Assembly (NCBI GenBank): GCA_948474755.1
Contig: CAOLHI010000482.1
Location: 62,001 to 126,000, forward strand
Origin: Ctenosaura bakeri
Lineage: Eukaryota > Chordata > Lepidosauria > Squamata > Iguanidae
DNA: 64,000 nt
Direction of reading: 5' to 3'
Part shown: in pieces, positions 12,269-27,200 of the stretch
How positions within the stretch are numbered: position 1 is the stretch's first letter
Layout of the letters: the number at the start of each line of letters is the position of its first letter
Translations under genes and position numbers: made by a program
The notes under the pieces: model-generated
The model's input: only the letters and a program-made list of their open reading frames with translations
Database searches by the model: none
Told to the model about the DNA's origin: nothing

Positions 12269-15200
12269 GGAACAAAGACAGGAATTAACTTGCTAATTAG
12301 CTGAAGAGAAAGAAATATTGGAACTGGAGGAAATGCATCATATGACGTTGTTAGGCAGCCTGATGTAGGAAGATGAGGATTGCTACTCAAGTAGGTGAAT
12401 ATAGTATTGAGATGCAGTCCAGCATCTTGGGTAACTTTTTCACAGCCTAGATTTGAATCTGGGGAGGATTCACCATCCCACTGACATGGGAGTCACCAGC
12501 TGCCACTGACTGACCTATTATGAGTAGCTCCTACTGCTTTCAAATATGAGTGTGTTTGTACTATACCTGCAAAATGCTATCAATACTACAAATGCTTTTT
12601 CAGAACTTTACACTTTACAGTGCCAACAGCACTGTCGAATGCAGGGGTAGCCAAAGCTAAAATCTGGAGCAGCATGCAGTCCCCAAGCATGTTTTTGCAA
12701 ACCTTGGTCCCACCCAACTTCTTGAACGGCCCTTTTTTTCTGGCAAAAAGAATTGGTTGTTTCTTCAAGAAACTTTCTGGAACAACAATTCACTCTTCAA
12801 ATGGGTTATTGGGCTCCTTTGCATTGTTTAAAATCTTTGGAAATAAACATTTTCTAAACCAGAAGCAGATTTGGGGGCATTTTGTTTTGTATTGTTTTTC
12901 CATTTGTTTGTGTGTTATTTTGTAGTTTTGAGAGTCCACGTGGCCTCTGAAGAAAACTAGCCACTGGGCCCACAGCAGTGGTCCAATTCTGACCTACTAC
13001 CATGAATCTTTGCAAATCAGGAACAAGACTACAATGGATTCTTAAGACAGCATGTATGACGCAGCATTGAGTACAATAATGGTGAAAGTGTAAGAAAGGG
13101 TGAGGAAATTACATTGCATTTGTATATATTTTAGTATTCCACTGCCTGGATTCAACACTGGCAATCCCCTCCCCCATCTCCATTCAGCTGTCCAAATAGT
13201 GAAGTCAATTCCTGGGAGTTTAAACTAAATCCTCCTGGTTTTGCAATACACATTTATGCTTAGGCAATAAACATCTGTCATCTGCCATTCATTAATATTA
13301 ATTATAAATGGTTACTTGCTCAGAGGATCCAAGTCCAGCAGCTGAGATTTTTCCACAATCTGACCTTGTCAGAGTTTGTATAGAAAGGGTTCTGTTACGT
13401 GGGAAGCCTTACGCTGCAAGCCAACAATAAGTGCAGTCTGGAGCAAGAAATCCAGTGTCATCAGTAGGAGTGGTAGAAAGGAAAAGGAGACATGAAGAAA
13501 ATGCAGCAGGAGGTTTGAACATCTCAACCTTATATGTTAGCTTAAAAATATGAAGAGGCCGTTGTCCATAGCAACAACGTGCCATCCAATACATGGTACC
13601 ATAATGAAAGGTTGTATGAGTTAAGCCTTGTTCATCTCATGTTCCTGGAATGCAGCAGTGTTTCAGGTTGGAAGGCTGCTTTCGTTTTAAGCTGAATCCC
13701 TCAAATGATGATAAATTGTGGAGAAAATTAGAAAGCAAAGAACCTGAAGAAACCACAAGCTGTAAGGTGATGACCACAGCACCGGTATTAATACAACTAT
13801 ACTTCTCTATTTTGGGTCTACTGATTTCCCTAGACAAAACATAAGAGGCTAAATTTAATGGTGCATTCATTCATTTGTGCATTCTTTCAATGAGAAAAGT
13901 TATTCAGTTAATTATTTAATATGCTGAGAAGGGAAAAGGAATCATATAATACGAATGGACTGCAGATTGCCTATTTCATGTATGATAATAATAAAGATAT
14001 TAAGAATATTTTTCCTAAACTTCTGCAACTATGGCTTTTTGTTTTACTAAGTAATTAGCTATAAGGAGCAGGCACAGTGGCCCTTCACCACAGTCTGTTC
14101 AATTTCTCTCTAGGCACTGTGAAAAAAATAATATTTGTATATTTCAAGTCAGTGCTCCCTGTCATTGCTTAGTTACTTGTGATGCTGTCTAGAAACTTAT
14201 TTTCCTCCTCTCAGTCACCAGGGAGTGACAATGATTACACTTGACTTTAGAAAAAAAGAAGAAGAAGAAGAAGTGAGGAATATATTAATAAATACATGCA
14301 TGTGTTTCTGCAGATGTGTAGCTGTGCGGAGGGGTCAAAATGAAATCATTGCCACTCCAAAAAAGAATTCTTCCCCCCACCCCCAAATGAATTTTTCCTT
14401 TGCTCTCCAAATTTCTAGTGTTGCAGGGAGTCAGGCAGTGAAAACTTTTTACCCATAGAACTCTTCCATTTGCTGTGTTCACTTTCCCTTGGTAATTTTG
14501 TCGTTGTTGTGTGCCTTCAAGTCATTTCTGACTGATGGTGATACTAAGGCAAACCTATCATGGGGTTTTCTGAGGCTGAGAGTATGTGATGTATCCAAGT
14601 CATCCAGTGAGGTTCCATGGCTAAGCAGGGAATTGAACCCTGTCTCCAGGGTTGTAGCTCAAACCACTATACCTACTCTCTTGGTAAGTTTGCTTGCCTC
14701 TTTCTTTGAATGCCTAAACTGTATTTCACTAAATGCTCCTAGGTTTCCCTATGACACTCTTGAAAAAAATAAGGCACACATCTCACTTGCAATAGGGGCA
14801 AAACTGACAGGAGAGTGTTTTTTTCACTAATATATACAATTGTCATTTCATTAACAGACCTGGGAAGAAGCCAGAGTCATGCTGCAATTTCAGAATTCAG
14901 CTTGAACTCAGTTTCCTTATTTCTTCTGTCTTCAACCTAAGTTCAATGCCACTGACTGAGGTGTGTAGAGGTTTACAGCTTTGACGTTACTACTGACTGG
15001 AAAGAATGATGCCTGCATGTTAAACTATATTCTCAGAACTTTAAAAAATATATTTGCCAATATTAATATAAAGTGGAAAGTTCTTACTCACTTAAACTTG
15101 TATCTGTACAGATACAGGTGGACACAAATTAAACTAGACTGACATGTCACCATTGACATGTATAAAAGATAGGCAAGAAAGATGGATCTCATATAAGCAA

Positions 15201-18200
15201 GAATATATCAGCCTGTGTCCCCATTTGAGCAGCCAACATTCTAGAAGGATGTAGTTTAGAACAGCACAAAGTTCTAAAGTTTTTAAACAGCACCTGGAAC
15301 ACACCATGGAAAAATCACTTCTTGGTAATATTTGAGTTTCAAGGTTTTGTCCATTTAACTTATTGTTCAGCATGAAATAATACACTTAGTGTTACACGTT
15401 ATGGTATGTTTTGTTTATTCAGTTTTGTACATGTAGTTCAAATAATCGGAGGAGGAGAGGGAAGAAATGAAATATATGTAAATACACAATACTTTATGAG
15501 CAAAAACACAGCTGAATTCCAGTATGATAGAAAGGCTTCTTCTATAAAAGGATGCTCCTGTCTAAATAACTTTCAGCTCCAAGCTGAAAGTTCCAACTCT
15601 TCACAAAATATGCTATCCAAACACCTCCTGTCTTGCATGAGTATGGTCCCGCAGTCAGTCTTATGTATAAGATTGTCTTGAGAGAAACCTCAGTTCTGTC
15701 CAACTGATGTACAATTATTATTACAAGGGAGCATGCCTACTCTTCTCATTATGCTTTTTGTGGAAAAGAGAACTTAGTTTTTCTTTACATTTCAGCAGAA
15801 ACGTTTTGCTAATAGAAATATGTGGATTTCTCCATAGGTTGTGTGTTCATTTTATGGAATCCAGCATTGGCACCATCACAAACACATGAAAATTAGCATC
15901 TGCTATGCCACTGATAGTAAATATTTTTTCTCTACCCTCCTCCACCTCACAAAACTTCAGCTATGCTTTCTGAATAATAATTTAATTTTTGAAATGCACT
16001 TCACTGTGGTTTTAGAACTTTAACCCTCCCCTGCCTCATCTTGTAGAAACGGTGCCTATGGTAAGCAATTTTTATCTTTATATAAAATCAAAGTTTGGTT
16101 TTAAAATATTTGAGTATTTGAGAACACTTGAAGCAAAGGCTAAACTACAATTTAACTTGATTCCTAGTTCCTTTTTCTAAGTCATAGTTCAGTTCTGCTT
16201 CAGGTAGTGCCACTTTGCTTGATAAATATGGTTTATATTAAGCAAGAGTCTAGACTAGATGATGATTTAACCATGCCTTTTGGACCAGATGCTGATACAT
16301 TGTTGAAACTGGAATTGTTCCCCCACTAATGTGTGCTCTGACTTGGATACCTTCTAAACCACTTCCTAATAAGTGGAACTGACTATGCCTTGCAGTACTT
16401 CTCTCTATAAAAACTTTGGTTAAGGTGATGCTCGGAATATTTTGTCTGCAGATAGGAGATTCCAGTGATTCAGTACCACTATGAAATCAACCCATAAAAA
16501 TTCTGGCTAGCAGTACAATAGCAAGTAAATACTACTTTGCTCTGTGGTTAACACTGTTATAACTGTGTGGCTATACATGGAAATATTCCATGGAAAAATA
16601 ATTAAACAGTACTAAGTTTTGCCATAATTACTTTTAAAAGCATCTCTGTGGCTGACATTCCAAAATGTTTCACATACTTTGGCCATGTTCTTAGAGGTGC
16701 CTTTATAGATTATTCATACTTCTCCTCCTTGCTGCCCTTCCTTTCTCCTTCACTCATTTTTTTCCTAATCTTTGAAGGCTAACAGTTCAGATCCAAAGCA
16801 CATGTTCCCATTGGCGCCACAGGTACTAGAACTCAGGGCAAATACCTGTCCCTTTAGTTAGTAAGATAGCCCACAAGGGTATGGCAACATGGCTGCTTTA
16901 AGAAACCTCCCAGTCAGCATGCACAAAAACTCACTCCTTTCTTGAAGCAAACTGTTGAGGGCAAAATGAAAAATAGTAGTGTGGTACATAAGAACAAAAA
17001 TCAATGTTGGGTAATATCTCTATTGCAACCACTAAAAAGATATAAATATGGTACATAAGTGCAATGAGATTTCAAGCTGTCCAGAACCTTAATCTTGTTT
17101 TCCTGTTATTCCTAGAAATGCTCCTTCTTAAACTCTCTTTCCTTACCCTCTCTTTGCTCCAATGGACTCCCTCCTCCACACACATGCACACTTTCATCTT
17201 CTTCTTTTCTAGCTTTATATATGTTTCTTGTCCCTCTCAAACTGTGTTTTTGTTCCTCTTACATTCTGGTCTGGTGGATATTTTACTCAGACTTGCCGTG
17301 TTGACTAGTTGAATTATTCTCTCTCTTGATATTATGCCTCCGGTACATTCTTTTTGGTCTCTTTTTCTTCACCTTTAAATTTCCAAACTCTGCTTCCCCA
17401 GACTTTTGCTTCTCTGCAGCATTCATTTTATTCCATATTACGTAAGTACAGAAAGACTACACACTGGCATCATTTGTGTTGTGTGGTTGCCAAACACTGA
17501 GAGCAGAGCATTCTGCATGTGCTTAGGGGTAAACATTCACCCAGTTTCTGCTAGACTCTCCTCGTTCTTTCTGTCTGAAGAAAGGGTATTACAATGATAA
17601 TGCCCCAGTTCCTCTCATGTCTCTTCAACCCGCTCCCCTGATGATGTGTGTGTGTTTATTGTTGTCAACTGACATCAAATTGACTTCGACTTATGATGAC
17701 CCAATGAACGAGAATCCTTCCAGTCACCCTACTAACAACAGCCCTGCTCAGATCTTGCAGACTCAGGGCTGTGGCTTCCTTGCTTAAGTCTATTCATCTG
17801 CAAGGCAGTCTTCCTCCTGTCCTCCTGTTTTCTACTTTATCAAGCATTGCTGTCCTTTCTAGTGAATCATGTCTTCTCATGATATGTCCAAAGTCTCAGT
17901 TTAGCTATGTTGGTTCCTAGGGAGAGTTAAGGCTTGATTTACTTTAGGACCTGTTCATCTTTTTAGCAGTCCAGGGAATCTGTAGAATGTTTTTCTGGCA
18001 CCACATTTCAAATGAGTTAATTTTCCTCCTGTCAGCTTTCTTCACTTTCACAACCATACACAGGAATTGGAAATAAGATGGCACAGACAATCCTAGTATT
18101 CAATTATATATCTTTATACTTAAGGACTTTGTCTTGTTCCTTCATAGCTGCCCTTCCAAGGCCTAGTCTTCTTCTATCTACTCTCCATTCTGATTAATGA

Positions 18201-21200
18201 CTGGGGCAAAGTATGGAAAATCTTCAACTATTTCTATGTCTTCATTGCCTGCTCTAAAGTTACATAAATCAACTCTGTGGTCATTACTTTTACTCTCTTA
18301 ATGTTCACCCGTAAACCTCCCTTTGCACTTTCAGCCTTGACTTTCTTTGATAATTGTTCCAAGTCTTTGATGTTTTCCCCTATGATATGTCATCTGCATA
18401 TCTTAAATTGTTCATGTTCCTTTCTCCAATTTTCACACCTCCTTCCTCTGAGTCTAATCTTGCTTTACATATGATAGGTTCAGGATACAAATTAAATGGA
18501 TAGGGTGATAAAACACAGCCTAGCCTAATCCCCATGCAACTGGAAACCATTCTGTTTTGGCATATTCTGTCCTGACAGTAACCCTTGTCCTGTGTACAGA
18601 TTACAAACAATCAAATATTGTGGCACACCCATTTCTGTAAGAGCCATCCATATCACTGATAATATGATTGCTTGGTGACATCAGACTCAGTGCTCCTCAA
18701 CATTAATTAAAATAATAGAATTAATTGGCTGCTTGGCTGCCTACCATCAGACATTTGACTAATGCTCCTGATGCATTTTTAGAGTTTGAATTAGAATTGC
18801 TGATCTGTGATAGCCTGGATGTGGATTTTTTTTCATTTTTGTTGGTTTTGCTTTTAAATACATAATAATTTTCTATAATAATGTAGCACTAACTCCCAAA
18901 AACGATGTTTAGTATCAGGGTAGCAGAACCAAATTCCATTTTATTCCAGGAATCATAACAGTGTTGTGACTTAAGTAAGTATAAAATGCAAAAAATATTT
19001 ATTTTTTAAACTAGCCTGCACAAATTATTGGGCTGTGTGTGTTGTGCTCAGATATTAAGGATTTTGAGGTCCAGTTATCTCCCTTTTTTCATTCTCTCTT
19101 ACTGGAACAGAGAAACAGCTATAAAGCATGGAATGAGGATGGGGGCACAAGGTTAGTTGTGTGCCTGACAACTGAAATAATACTCATGCCTGTGTTAAGG
19201 GTGCAGCCTTTAAATCCAAGATCTAAAATTGCCTAGCTGCACCACTGTATGTGTGTGCCAGCATATCTCCATTCTGTCTGCCCAGTTCTCTTTCTCTCCA
19301 CTATGTGTCAGTATTTTATAGGTAACCAACAATCCTTTGGCAATCTGGGAGGAAACAGGTTGATTGTGTCTTGTTTCTGTGGCAATCTGCCCTCCTTGTA
19401 AAGAACAATTTGGGAAAGGTGCCACATAAAGAGATTTGGATGCCATGAGCAGACATGGTTAGTGTAAATGTAATGTGTCAATGCACAGTTTGTTTTCTTC
19501 GATTGACTAAAATCAACATAGCTCTATGTGGCATTAAATTAGTTTAAATCCACATTGTTTGGCATGATCAGCATGCTGTTACATCTTCAGTAGAACTAAT
19601 TTTTCTTCTCTAACACCTTGGTTCTAATATGTTCTAAAATATATAATTCCAAGCTGATAGGATCTTGGAGTTTTAATTATTATGCTGTAAAAGTTACAAT
19701 CTTTTGTTCATATAACGATATAGGTCCTTTAGCTTTTCTCATTCAAATTAATATTATAAGCAATCTCATAATGGACAGTGACTCATAATTTCCCCAGAGT
19801 TCTATTGCTTCCTAAGAATGAGTTTTGCTGGTCTTTATAAGTTTTTTTTTTTTTTTAAGGAAATATTAGATTTCATAGCATACACAAATCTATAAGAAAA
19901 GGCAGAGTGTTTGTGAGTGAAACTATAGAACAGAAAGCCAAGGACAATGCAATATTCAGATTAATTAGCATCATTCATGACAAAAACATGCTTCTGTGGT
20001 CTCAGGGAACTGAGATACTACTTGGCCCTCAGCTGTCCTGGTCTGTGTGTGTTTGTTGCTCCCAGAATGGTGATCAGCCAGTGCTGGGTTAAAGTTTCAT
20101 GGATGGATTCCTTCAGCAAGACATTCTTGGGGGAGCAGGCTGATTCCATTTACACGAGCTTACTCTTGCATAGTACCCCTGTGGTGCCTCTTCTTTTCAC
20201 CAATGCAATGACTGCTTGCTTGTTTATTTAGTCTCAGCAGATTGGCAAGGAAGATAGCAAAATGGCAGCACTGGGAGAACAGCAAGAGTTATCACTACCT
20301 ACTATGGGATATGACCTGTGAGCAACTGGATGCTGTGATCCTTTGCTATTGACAACTGCCATTGTCAATGGACATAACTGCCCAACGATGCTGAATGCTG
20401 GGATAGGCTTTGAAGACAATACTTGAAAAGACAGAAAAGGGGAGGAAGAGGAAATTTCTGACAACTGCCAAGGAAACTACTGGGATAAGTCCAGGACATC
20501 TCTAGTATGGAACCACAATTTTTGGTGTTTCTGGTGGTAACAGACACGTCAACCATGCTACCATGGTGTTGGTGCAGGTCTCTTGATCCTAGCAAATTAC
20601 CCATATTTGATCTAACCTATCCTAAATTGGTGCAACAAGCATGTCATTACTAAAAAATGTTAATACAGATGGAATCTGTGCATACATCAATTTCTGAGAA
20701 AAAAACAGTACAGAATAAGAAAGTGACACTGGAAGCAAGAAAACATAAGGGTAGAAATATGCTATGAAACCTTTGTACTTTTTCGTGTATTATCCTTTCT
20801 TCTATGTTGACAACTGTCCAGGGAATTACATAGATGGGTTTTTTTGGTCTGTGAAACTCCATTTTTCACATTATTGGTATAGCACCAAGATCCCAAATGA
20901 TGGGGAAAGCTATTTGGGTTAAGTATTTTCTATGTGGCTTGGGGCTGCTTTAAGCCACATCAGTGGAATGACCGGAAAACAAACAGTTTCTCTGATAGGA
21001 TTAAAATTGTACTGAACCACTTGAGAGTAAGGTTCATGAGTTTCCCATATGGCTTGAAAAGTACAGAAATCATGCAATGTGATAATTGGACCTTATCTCC
21101 ATATATCAAGAGCATCTATTTAGAATAACAATATTGCAGAAAAAAAATGTAATATGCCACCAATTAGTCTGGTGTGATAATTAGGCAAATCAGTAATTAA

Positions 21201-24200
21201 AGTATCTAAATTAACCTCAGTGCTGCAGCTCATTATATTTTCGTATGTGGTCCTCAGTGTTTTAACAGCCCTTGATGAACAGCATTATTTAGGATGTTGA
21301 AATCAGAGCTCTGAATAACAAAGAGTAAATAAAACAGTGAACTGATTAACTTTCATTATTTATCAGTTTGGGAAATGAAAGTATAGTTATTATATCATGT
21401 CTTAATATAAACCTTTTCCCCCTGCCACAGTGTTTTTTGTAGAAGAGTGCTAAGAGTATTCAGCATATTTTTAGATGTTTCAAATGATTTATAACCCAGT
21501 TAATAAAGTTGTTTACTTGCATCACATCCAGCACATTTTTAAGGAAAGCTTCAGAAAAAGTAAGAGCTGCCAAGTGACCCCTCTCTTACATTTAGCCTGT
21601 ACAAAGAGTGAAGAAGAAGAAAGAACTTGAAGAGGAAGATGAGCTGCATCAAAATGTGCTAATACAATCAGCACTCAATACACTGTTCTGAAAAAGCACA
21701 TGCAGAAGTATGCATTTATCTTTTTCCCATATGGAGATCTGAAGCTGGCATAGATTGTGAAATGAAGGAGGTCCAGCAATGCTAGGAGACCTTTTAACCC
21801 TGTCTTCTGCTTTGCTTCCAACATTCTTGATCAGCAGATTTGTAGCTCACACCACAAAAACTGTTACATTGCACTGCAAATCCAGTTCACCATTTGAATA
21901 TAAGTAATTCATAGCATCTCTGCTTTCCTTGCTTGTACATGATTTCTCTTTCAGAATCTCAGTTTGCTTGATTTACATTTGTTCTGTGCTCTGAATTTGT
22001 CAGGCACTTTTCATCTGGAACACAACTCTTGGCAACTCCAGTTAAAAGATGTGCTTTCTGATCTATGAGGTAGTTTGCTAGCGGCCCCTGTGTGGCAATG
22101 AGAGAAGAGGGGAATTCCTACTCATACCTTAATGAAATGGATGGTGGAAGTAGAAGCAGCCTGCATTTGCACTTGGGCATCTATCAGATTGACAGCCAGT
22201 ATGGTATAGTGGTCTGAGCACTGGACTGCAATCCTGGAGACCAGAGTTTGATTCCCTGTTTGGCCATGAAAACCCACTGGCTGACTTTGGGCACATCACA
22301 TACTCTCAGCCCCAGAAAAACTACATGATAGGTTCACCTTTGGGTCACCATAAGTCAGAAATGACTTGAAGGTACACAATACACACACACATCCATCAGT
22401 GCAGGGAGTGATATCCCATTGCTTATGTACACATATATATTTTCATATGTACATTTTAATGTCATTATTGGTACAATAATTACAATAAATGGTTTTTCAT
22501 AGACAGAATTCTGCTGATCCATTTATCACCACACATTGTTTACTGATGCTTTTTCCTATCATTCCACTTGGCACCGAGACACTGTCTAGTACACTAGATG
22601 CGGCAGAGCTCAGACTCACTGTGGTACCAACAGAATCTTGCCTTCTGATACAAATACCTATTTTGGTTGGCTGCATTTTTCCCCCAGGACCTTGGTGGAG
22701 GGTTTAAATTCTTCCACTCTGTGCAGTCCTGTTGCTTCTTGGGGGCCTCACGGCTACCCTTGACATTTTTTCAAACATACAATCACATTCATACAGTTAG
22801 TATCATACTAAGTTTGATGCCAAGGGAGCTTTTTTATGTTTATGGTACCCTGTGAGATTTATAGAATGATAGTGAAGACTACCTCTCATGCTATCTTGTT
22901 GTGGGTTGTATTTGACTCAACAGGCTTTTATTGGGGGCCCTCCAACAGAGCTTGTACCTCTCAGCAGCACCTCACAAGAAGCAGAAATATGCTCTGCTTT
23001 TTGTTAGTCTGTATTTTCAAGCCATTTCCAACTTAAAGGGACCCAAAGATGAACTTGTCATAGAGTTTTCTTGGCAAGGTTTGTTGAGAGGGGGTTTGCC
23101 TTTGCCTTCATTTGAGGTCAAGAGATTACAGCTTGCCCAAGGCCAACCAGTGGGTTTCCAGGGCTAAGAGGGGATTCAAACCCTGGGCTCTCAGGTCCTA
23201 GTTCAACTTTCAAACTACTATAGGACATTGGCTCCCTTTGCTACTCTGTTTCCTCTGATGCTCTGCTATGTCAGTAAAAAAAATCCTTGCAAGGAAAAAG
23301 AAACCAAAAAGAGAAAAGATTTGATAGCAGACCCCTCCCCCATTTAAAATAATCAGTCAAACTCTTCACAAGATACTCATAATTATAGTAGTAGCCTGGA
23401 GTCACAGAATTCAAGTTAAGATGACCCAGCAGCGTATGCAAAATGTCAACAGTTGACAATGAGATATAGTAACCACAAAAGAAGGGCATTAACCGTAACC
23501 AAACTGGTGTCATTCACATACTGTGACTAGAGAATCACCTTGGTATGTTTCAGCTGCAGGCGTCTTAGTTCTTGCTTCAAATAACTTAAAGCATTATGTT
23601 TTTTATGAAGGGGAGGACAGGAGGGCTTAGAGCAAAATACTTCACCTTCCCACAAAACACGTTCATATTTGAAAGCTAGCGGTTATCTTCCATTGCGGAT
23701 TACAATTTTGCCACCATCCCACCTTTCTCTCCAGTATTTGGAATACTAAGCTGCAACAAAGCACTACATGTGAGTATTACTAATATAAAAGGGAAAATAT
23801 ATCTACTGAATCAAAACTGATGTCCCGTTGCTTAATTAAAACAAGCATTTTAAGTCTATGTAATGAATATTGTTGACTCAAGGTTCTACACAACCTCCTT
23901 TAGACTTTGACATCTTGGACAGATCAATATCCACTTTTGGTTATGCTCTCACTTGGCTTGGATTGTTTCTGTTGACATCTACGGAACCAGGTCCTGTGAA
24001 GTCCTGGCTGGAATAGAGTAAGCCAGGTAGACCAAGCTGTTCTATTATCACACAACACACATCTGGAATGAGCGGTGCAGTGGAAGAGGCAGCAGTTGCT
24101 GAGGCCCATTCATTGTTCTGATTAAGGGAATGAATGTGTGGAGCTGAAATACATATGTGTGTGTGAGGGGGGGGGCACAAGAAAGGCTATGGTTATTCAA

Positions 24201-27200
24201 ACTTTCTGAGCTGAGAACTAGATTTTAGAGTTGGCCTCAAATGTTCCAGAGCTGATTAGGTCCTTGAAAACCTAATGGGACCTCATTTATCCATTCATTC
24301 TAGAAATGTCTATACTTCCCTTCCCTAGAAAACAGAACCTGCCAAAAGATTACATAAAGCAGAAATACAAAACACAGTTCAAATACAGATGAATCAAAAT
24401 GTTTGTAACAAAACATGGAAGATAAGAAGGCAACAAGCCTTTATGAGTTTGACACAAATAGGAGGGCAAAGATTTTTCTGAAAGACAGCATAAGGACAAC
24501 AAAATAGGTATCAGGCAGACCTCCCTGGGGAGAGCATTCTGCAACTGGCACACCAGCACCAAGAAGGTTCTCTTCTAGATAGTCATCCATCTTGTTCTCA
24601 CTAGAGACAATGGGGATACTCCAGAATACTACCAATGTAGCCTACGGCCATCATCAAATGACAAATGATCATCTAATCTTGAAACTTTTACTGTGAGCAA
24701 CTTAGGACAATACAATAAGGTAAACTGGATGGAAGCATCTGTAAGAAACATTGGACATTACAGTGTAACCTATGCCATATACAGCTCAGGTCCAGGTTAT
24801 TTGAAGGACCATATCTTCCCTTAGGAACCTGCCCATGCTTTGAGATCTTCTGGAGAGGACCTTCTCTCTGTCTCATTATCCTTACAGGTACATCTACTGG
24901 GAATATGGTAGAAGGCCTTCTCAGTGGTTGCCCCCCTGCTCTGGAACTCCATTCCCAGATAAGTTAGACTGGCACCCTCCCTACTTTCTTTTTGCAGACA
25001 ACTAAAGGCACACTTGCACACGCACATACATGTGTGTTTAATGGTGTATGTTTTAGTCTCACTTTAAATTTTTTTTCATCTTTTTAACTTTGGTATTTCG
25101 TGAATTCTTAACCATGTATTTTTAATTTTGTTTTTAAGCCATTTTAGCAAGATAGCATTGAAGTCTGATAGGAAACTAGGAGGAAAAGGAGCACGAAGTT
25201 GGATGTTGGTGTATATCTTTTAATACGGAGCAAATTCTAGCAATATTTTCAGTGAGCCATTCACAATATGTATACCTAAGCCTCAAGAATCACACGAATT
25301 GTTATATAGCATGTTTCCCCTCATTATAATGATCTGAAAGTTATGTACAACATCGTGAAGCCCTCTGCAAGAGATAAGGCATTTATTATTTACAAGAGAT
25401 ATCCAAATCTGCAAGGAGGCATGACATAAAAATCTTGATAGATAAAAATCAGGCAGCTGTAAAATATTACAGTTATGCTTACAGGTAACATACTTTAAAG
25501 CTATCCAGAAAAGTCTGTGCACATTTGAGAAGGTTCTATTAACTTCATGAATTCAGTTCATATATCCATCATATTATTTGCTCAGTAACAAACACCAGGC
25601 ACTAAAAAAAAAAAAATGAACTGCAGTGGAAGTATATTGGATTTGATAATGTGTATTTTGTCTATGCAGGGTATTTCAAAGGAAGAAGGAAGCACATGCT
25701 TCTTCTCTTTCATATCTAGCACAGTTCTGTGCATATTTACTCAGAAGTAAATCCAGTTATAAGCAAGAAGGGCTGCTGCTCTGTTTGCAGGATTAGTCTT
25801 TCCTTTTCTTCAGTGAAACCTATTACGATGTTTCTGTTGAGACTTCTGGGATAATTTCATTGAATGTTAATGAAATCTATGCTCATAAACAAAGAAAAGT
25901 GAACAGATTAATTATATAATAATGCTTTTTGCAGACGCACTAGAAGAGTAACCTGTTTTTCAACTCGTTACATTTTATTGTATCTGTGTGGCATACGAGC
26001 AGATATGAGCAAGAGAAATCTAATCACATAATAGCTTAAGCCTGCTTGCATTGTGTTCCATTTCTACAGCAAAAACCACAGCTACTCTAACACTGAGCAA
26101 TAGATTTCACAATTCTAGTTAAACAATGTTCTAGAAAATCAACAGTAAACCCAGTAGGACATCTAACTGGACTCTGTATTAAAGAGGCAACTGCATATTT
26201 ATCAAATCTAGTCTACAAATATGTTGGATGCTCTGCATGGATACATACTAATTAGCGACGCATGAACTGATTTGAAAAAATAACCTGTTGGATATGGCCA
26301 GAATTTTGTCCTCGCTTTCTTCAAAAACCAGAAGAGATTTTTATTTGGATTCAAATGCATGATATAAACATGAAATAGTAAATCTAACCCACAAAAGCAG
26401 GCAGGTGTTGGATAGGATTAGAACTGCCAGGTCTCAAGGTCTTGGCTGAAGCCTCAGGGAACTTTTGTGCTTCTCTAGGTCTCCAGATGGGGAGACGAAT
26501 CTCAGGGTTAGTAGTACTGGAAGAGAAGTACCGGTATGACTGATTTCTGTATGTGAGCTGGATTTCAAGGTGGGCACACATTTCACCCATTCCCTAGTGG
26601 TACCAGGGATTTCTGTTTAGTATGAAGATACTGATATGTGCGCTGTACTTACACCATGTTGACAGATCAAAATCCCTGGGTAGATGAATACACAGAGAGA
26701 AACAGTACATACATGCGCATGGCCCTGGTGTACTATTTGGAATAAGGCGAGAAGTGGAATGCCAACGGTACAACTCAAGTTGCTTCAGGATGCACAAGCT
26801 TTAGCAGAAGTGGTGCTTGACCTGGAAAATTTTGTCCTAACAGTGGGCAGTGAGACTTCCACAAATCCTGCCAGCAGCATAGAGCCTGGAAATACACCCC
26901 ATGTATCATGTTTTCTATTGGTAAGAGCATATGGAATGAATGCCCTTGCAAGAACTACTGGAGCTATTGGGTACTTTTTACTGCCCATCTAGCTATTAAA
27001 AAGATGCTTTCTTTTTTTCTCTTGGCTCTGGGATACACATGGTCACATGGGTTTTAAACAAGTCCATTGCCTCCATGTGCCTTTCCACAATCAGTTGACC
27101 CTGAAACAGTTCTGGCTCATTTCCCAACCCTTGCCTGCCTTGCCTCTGTGATACCACAAGGAACCGCCTCTTGGTCTCTGACAAACGGAACAATTTTGTT

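Noticed and set aside
24158..24180. G-rich run as a quadruplex
   Set aside because: Only a single G tract with no repeated spacing.
26384..26992. Open frames near 26.4-27.0 kb on both strands
   Set aside because: No family likeness; overlapping frames on both strands fit chance.
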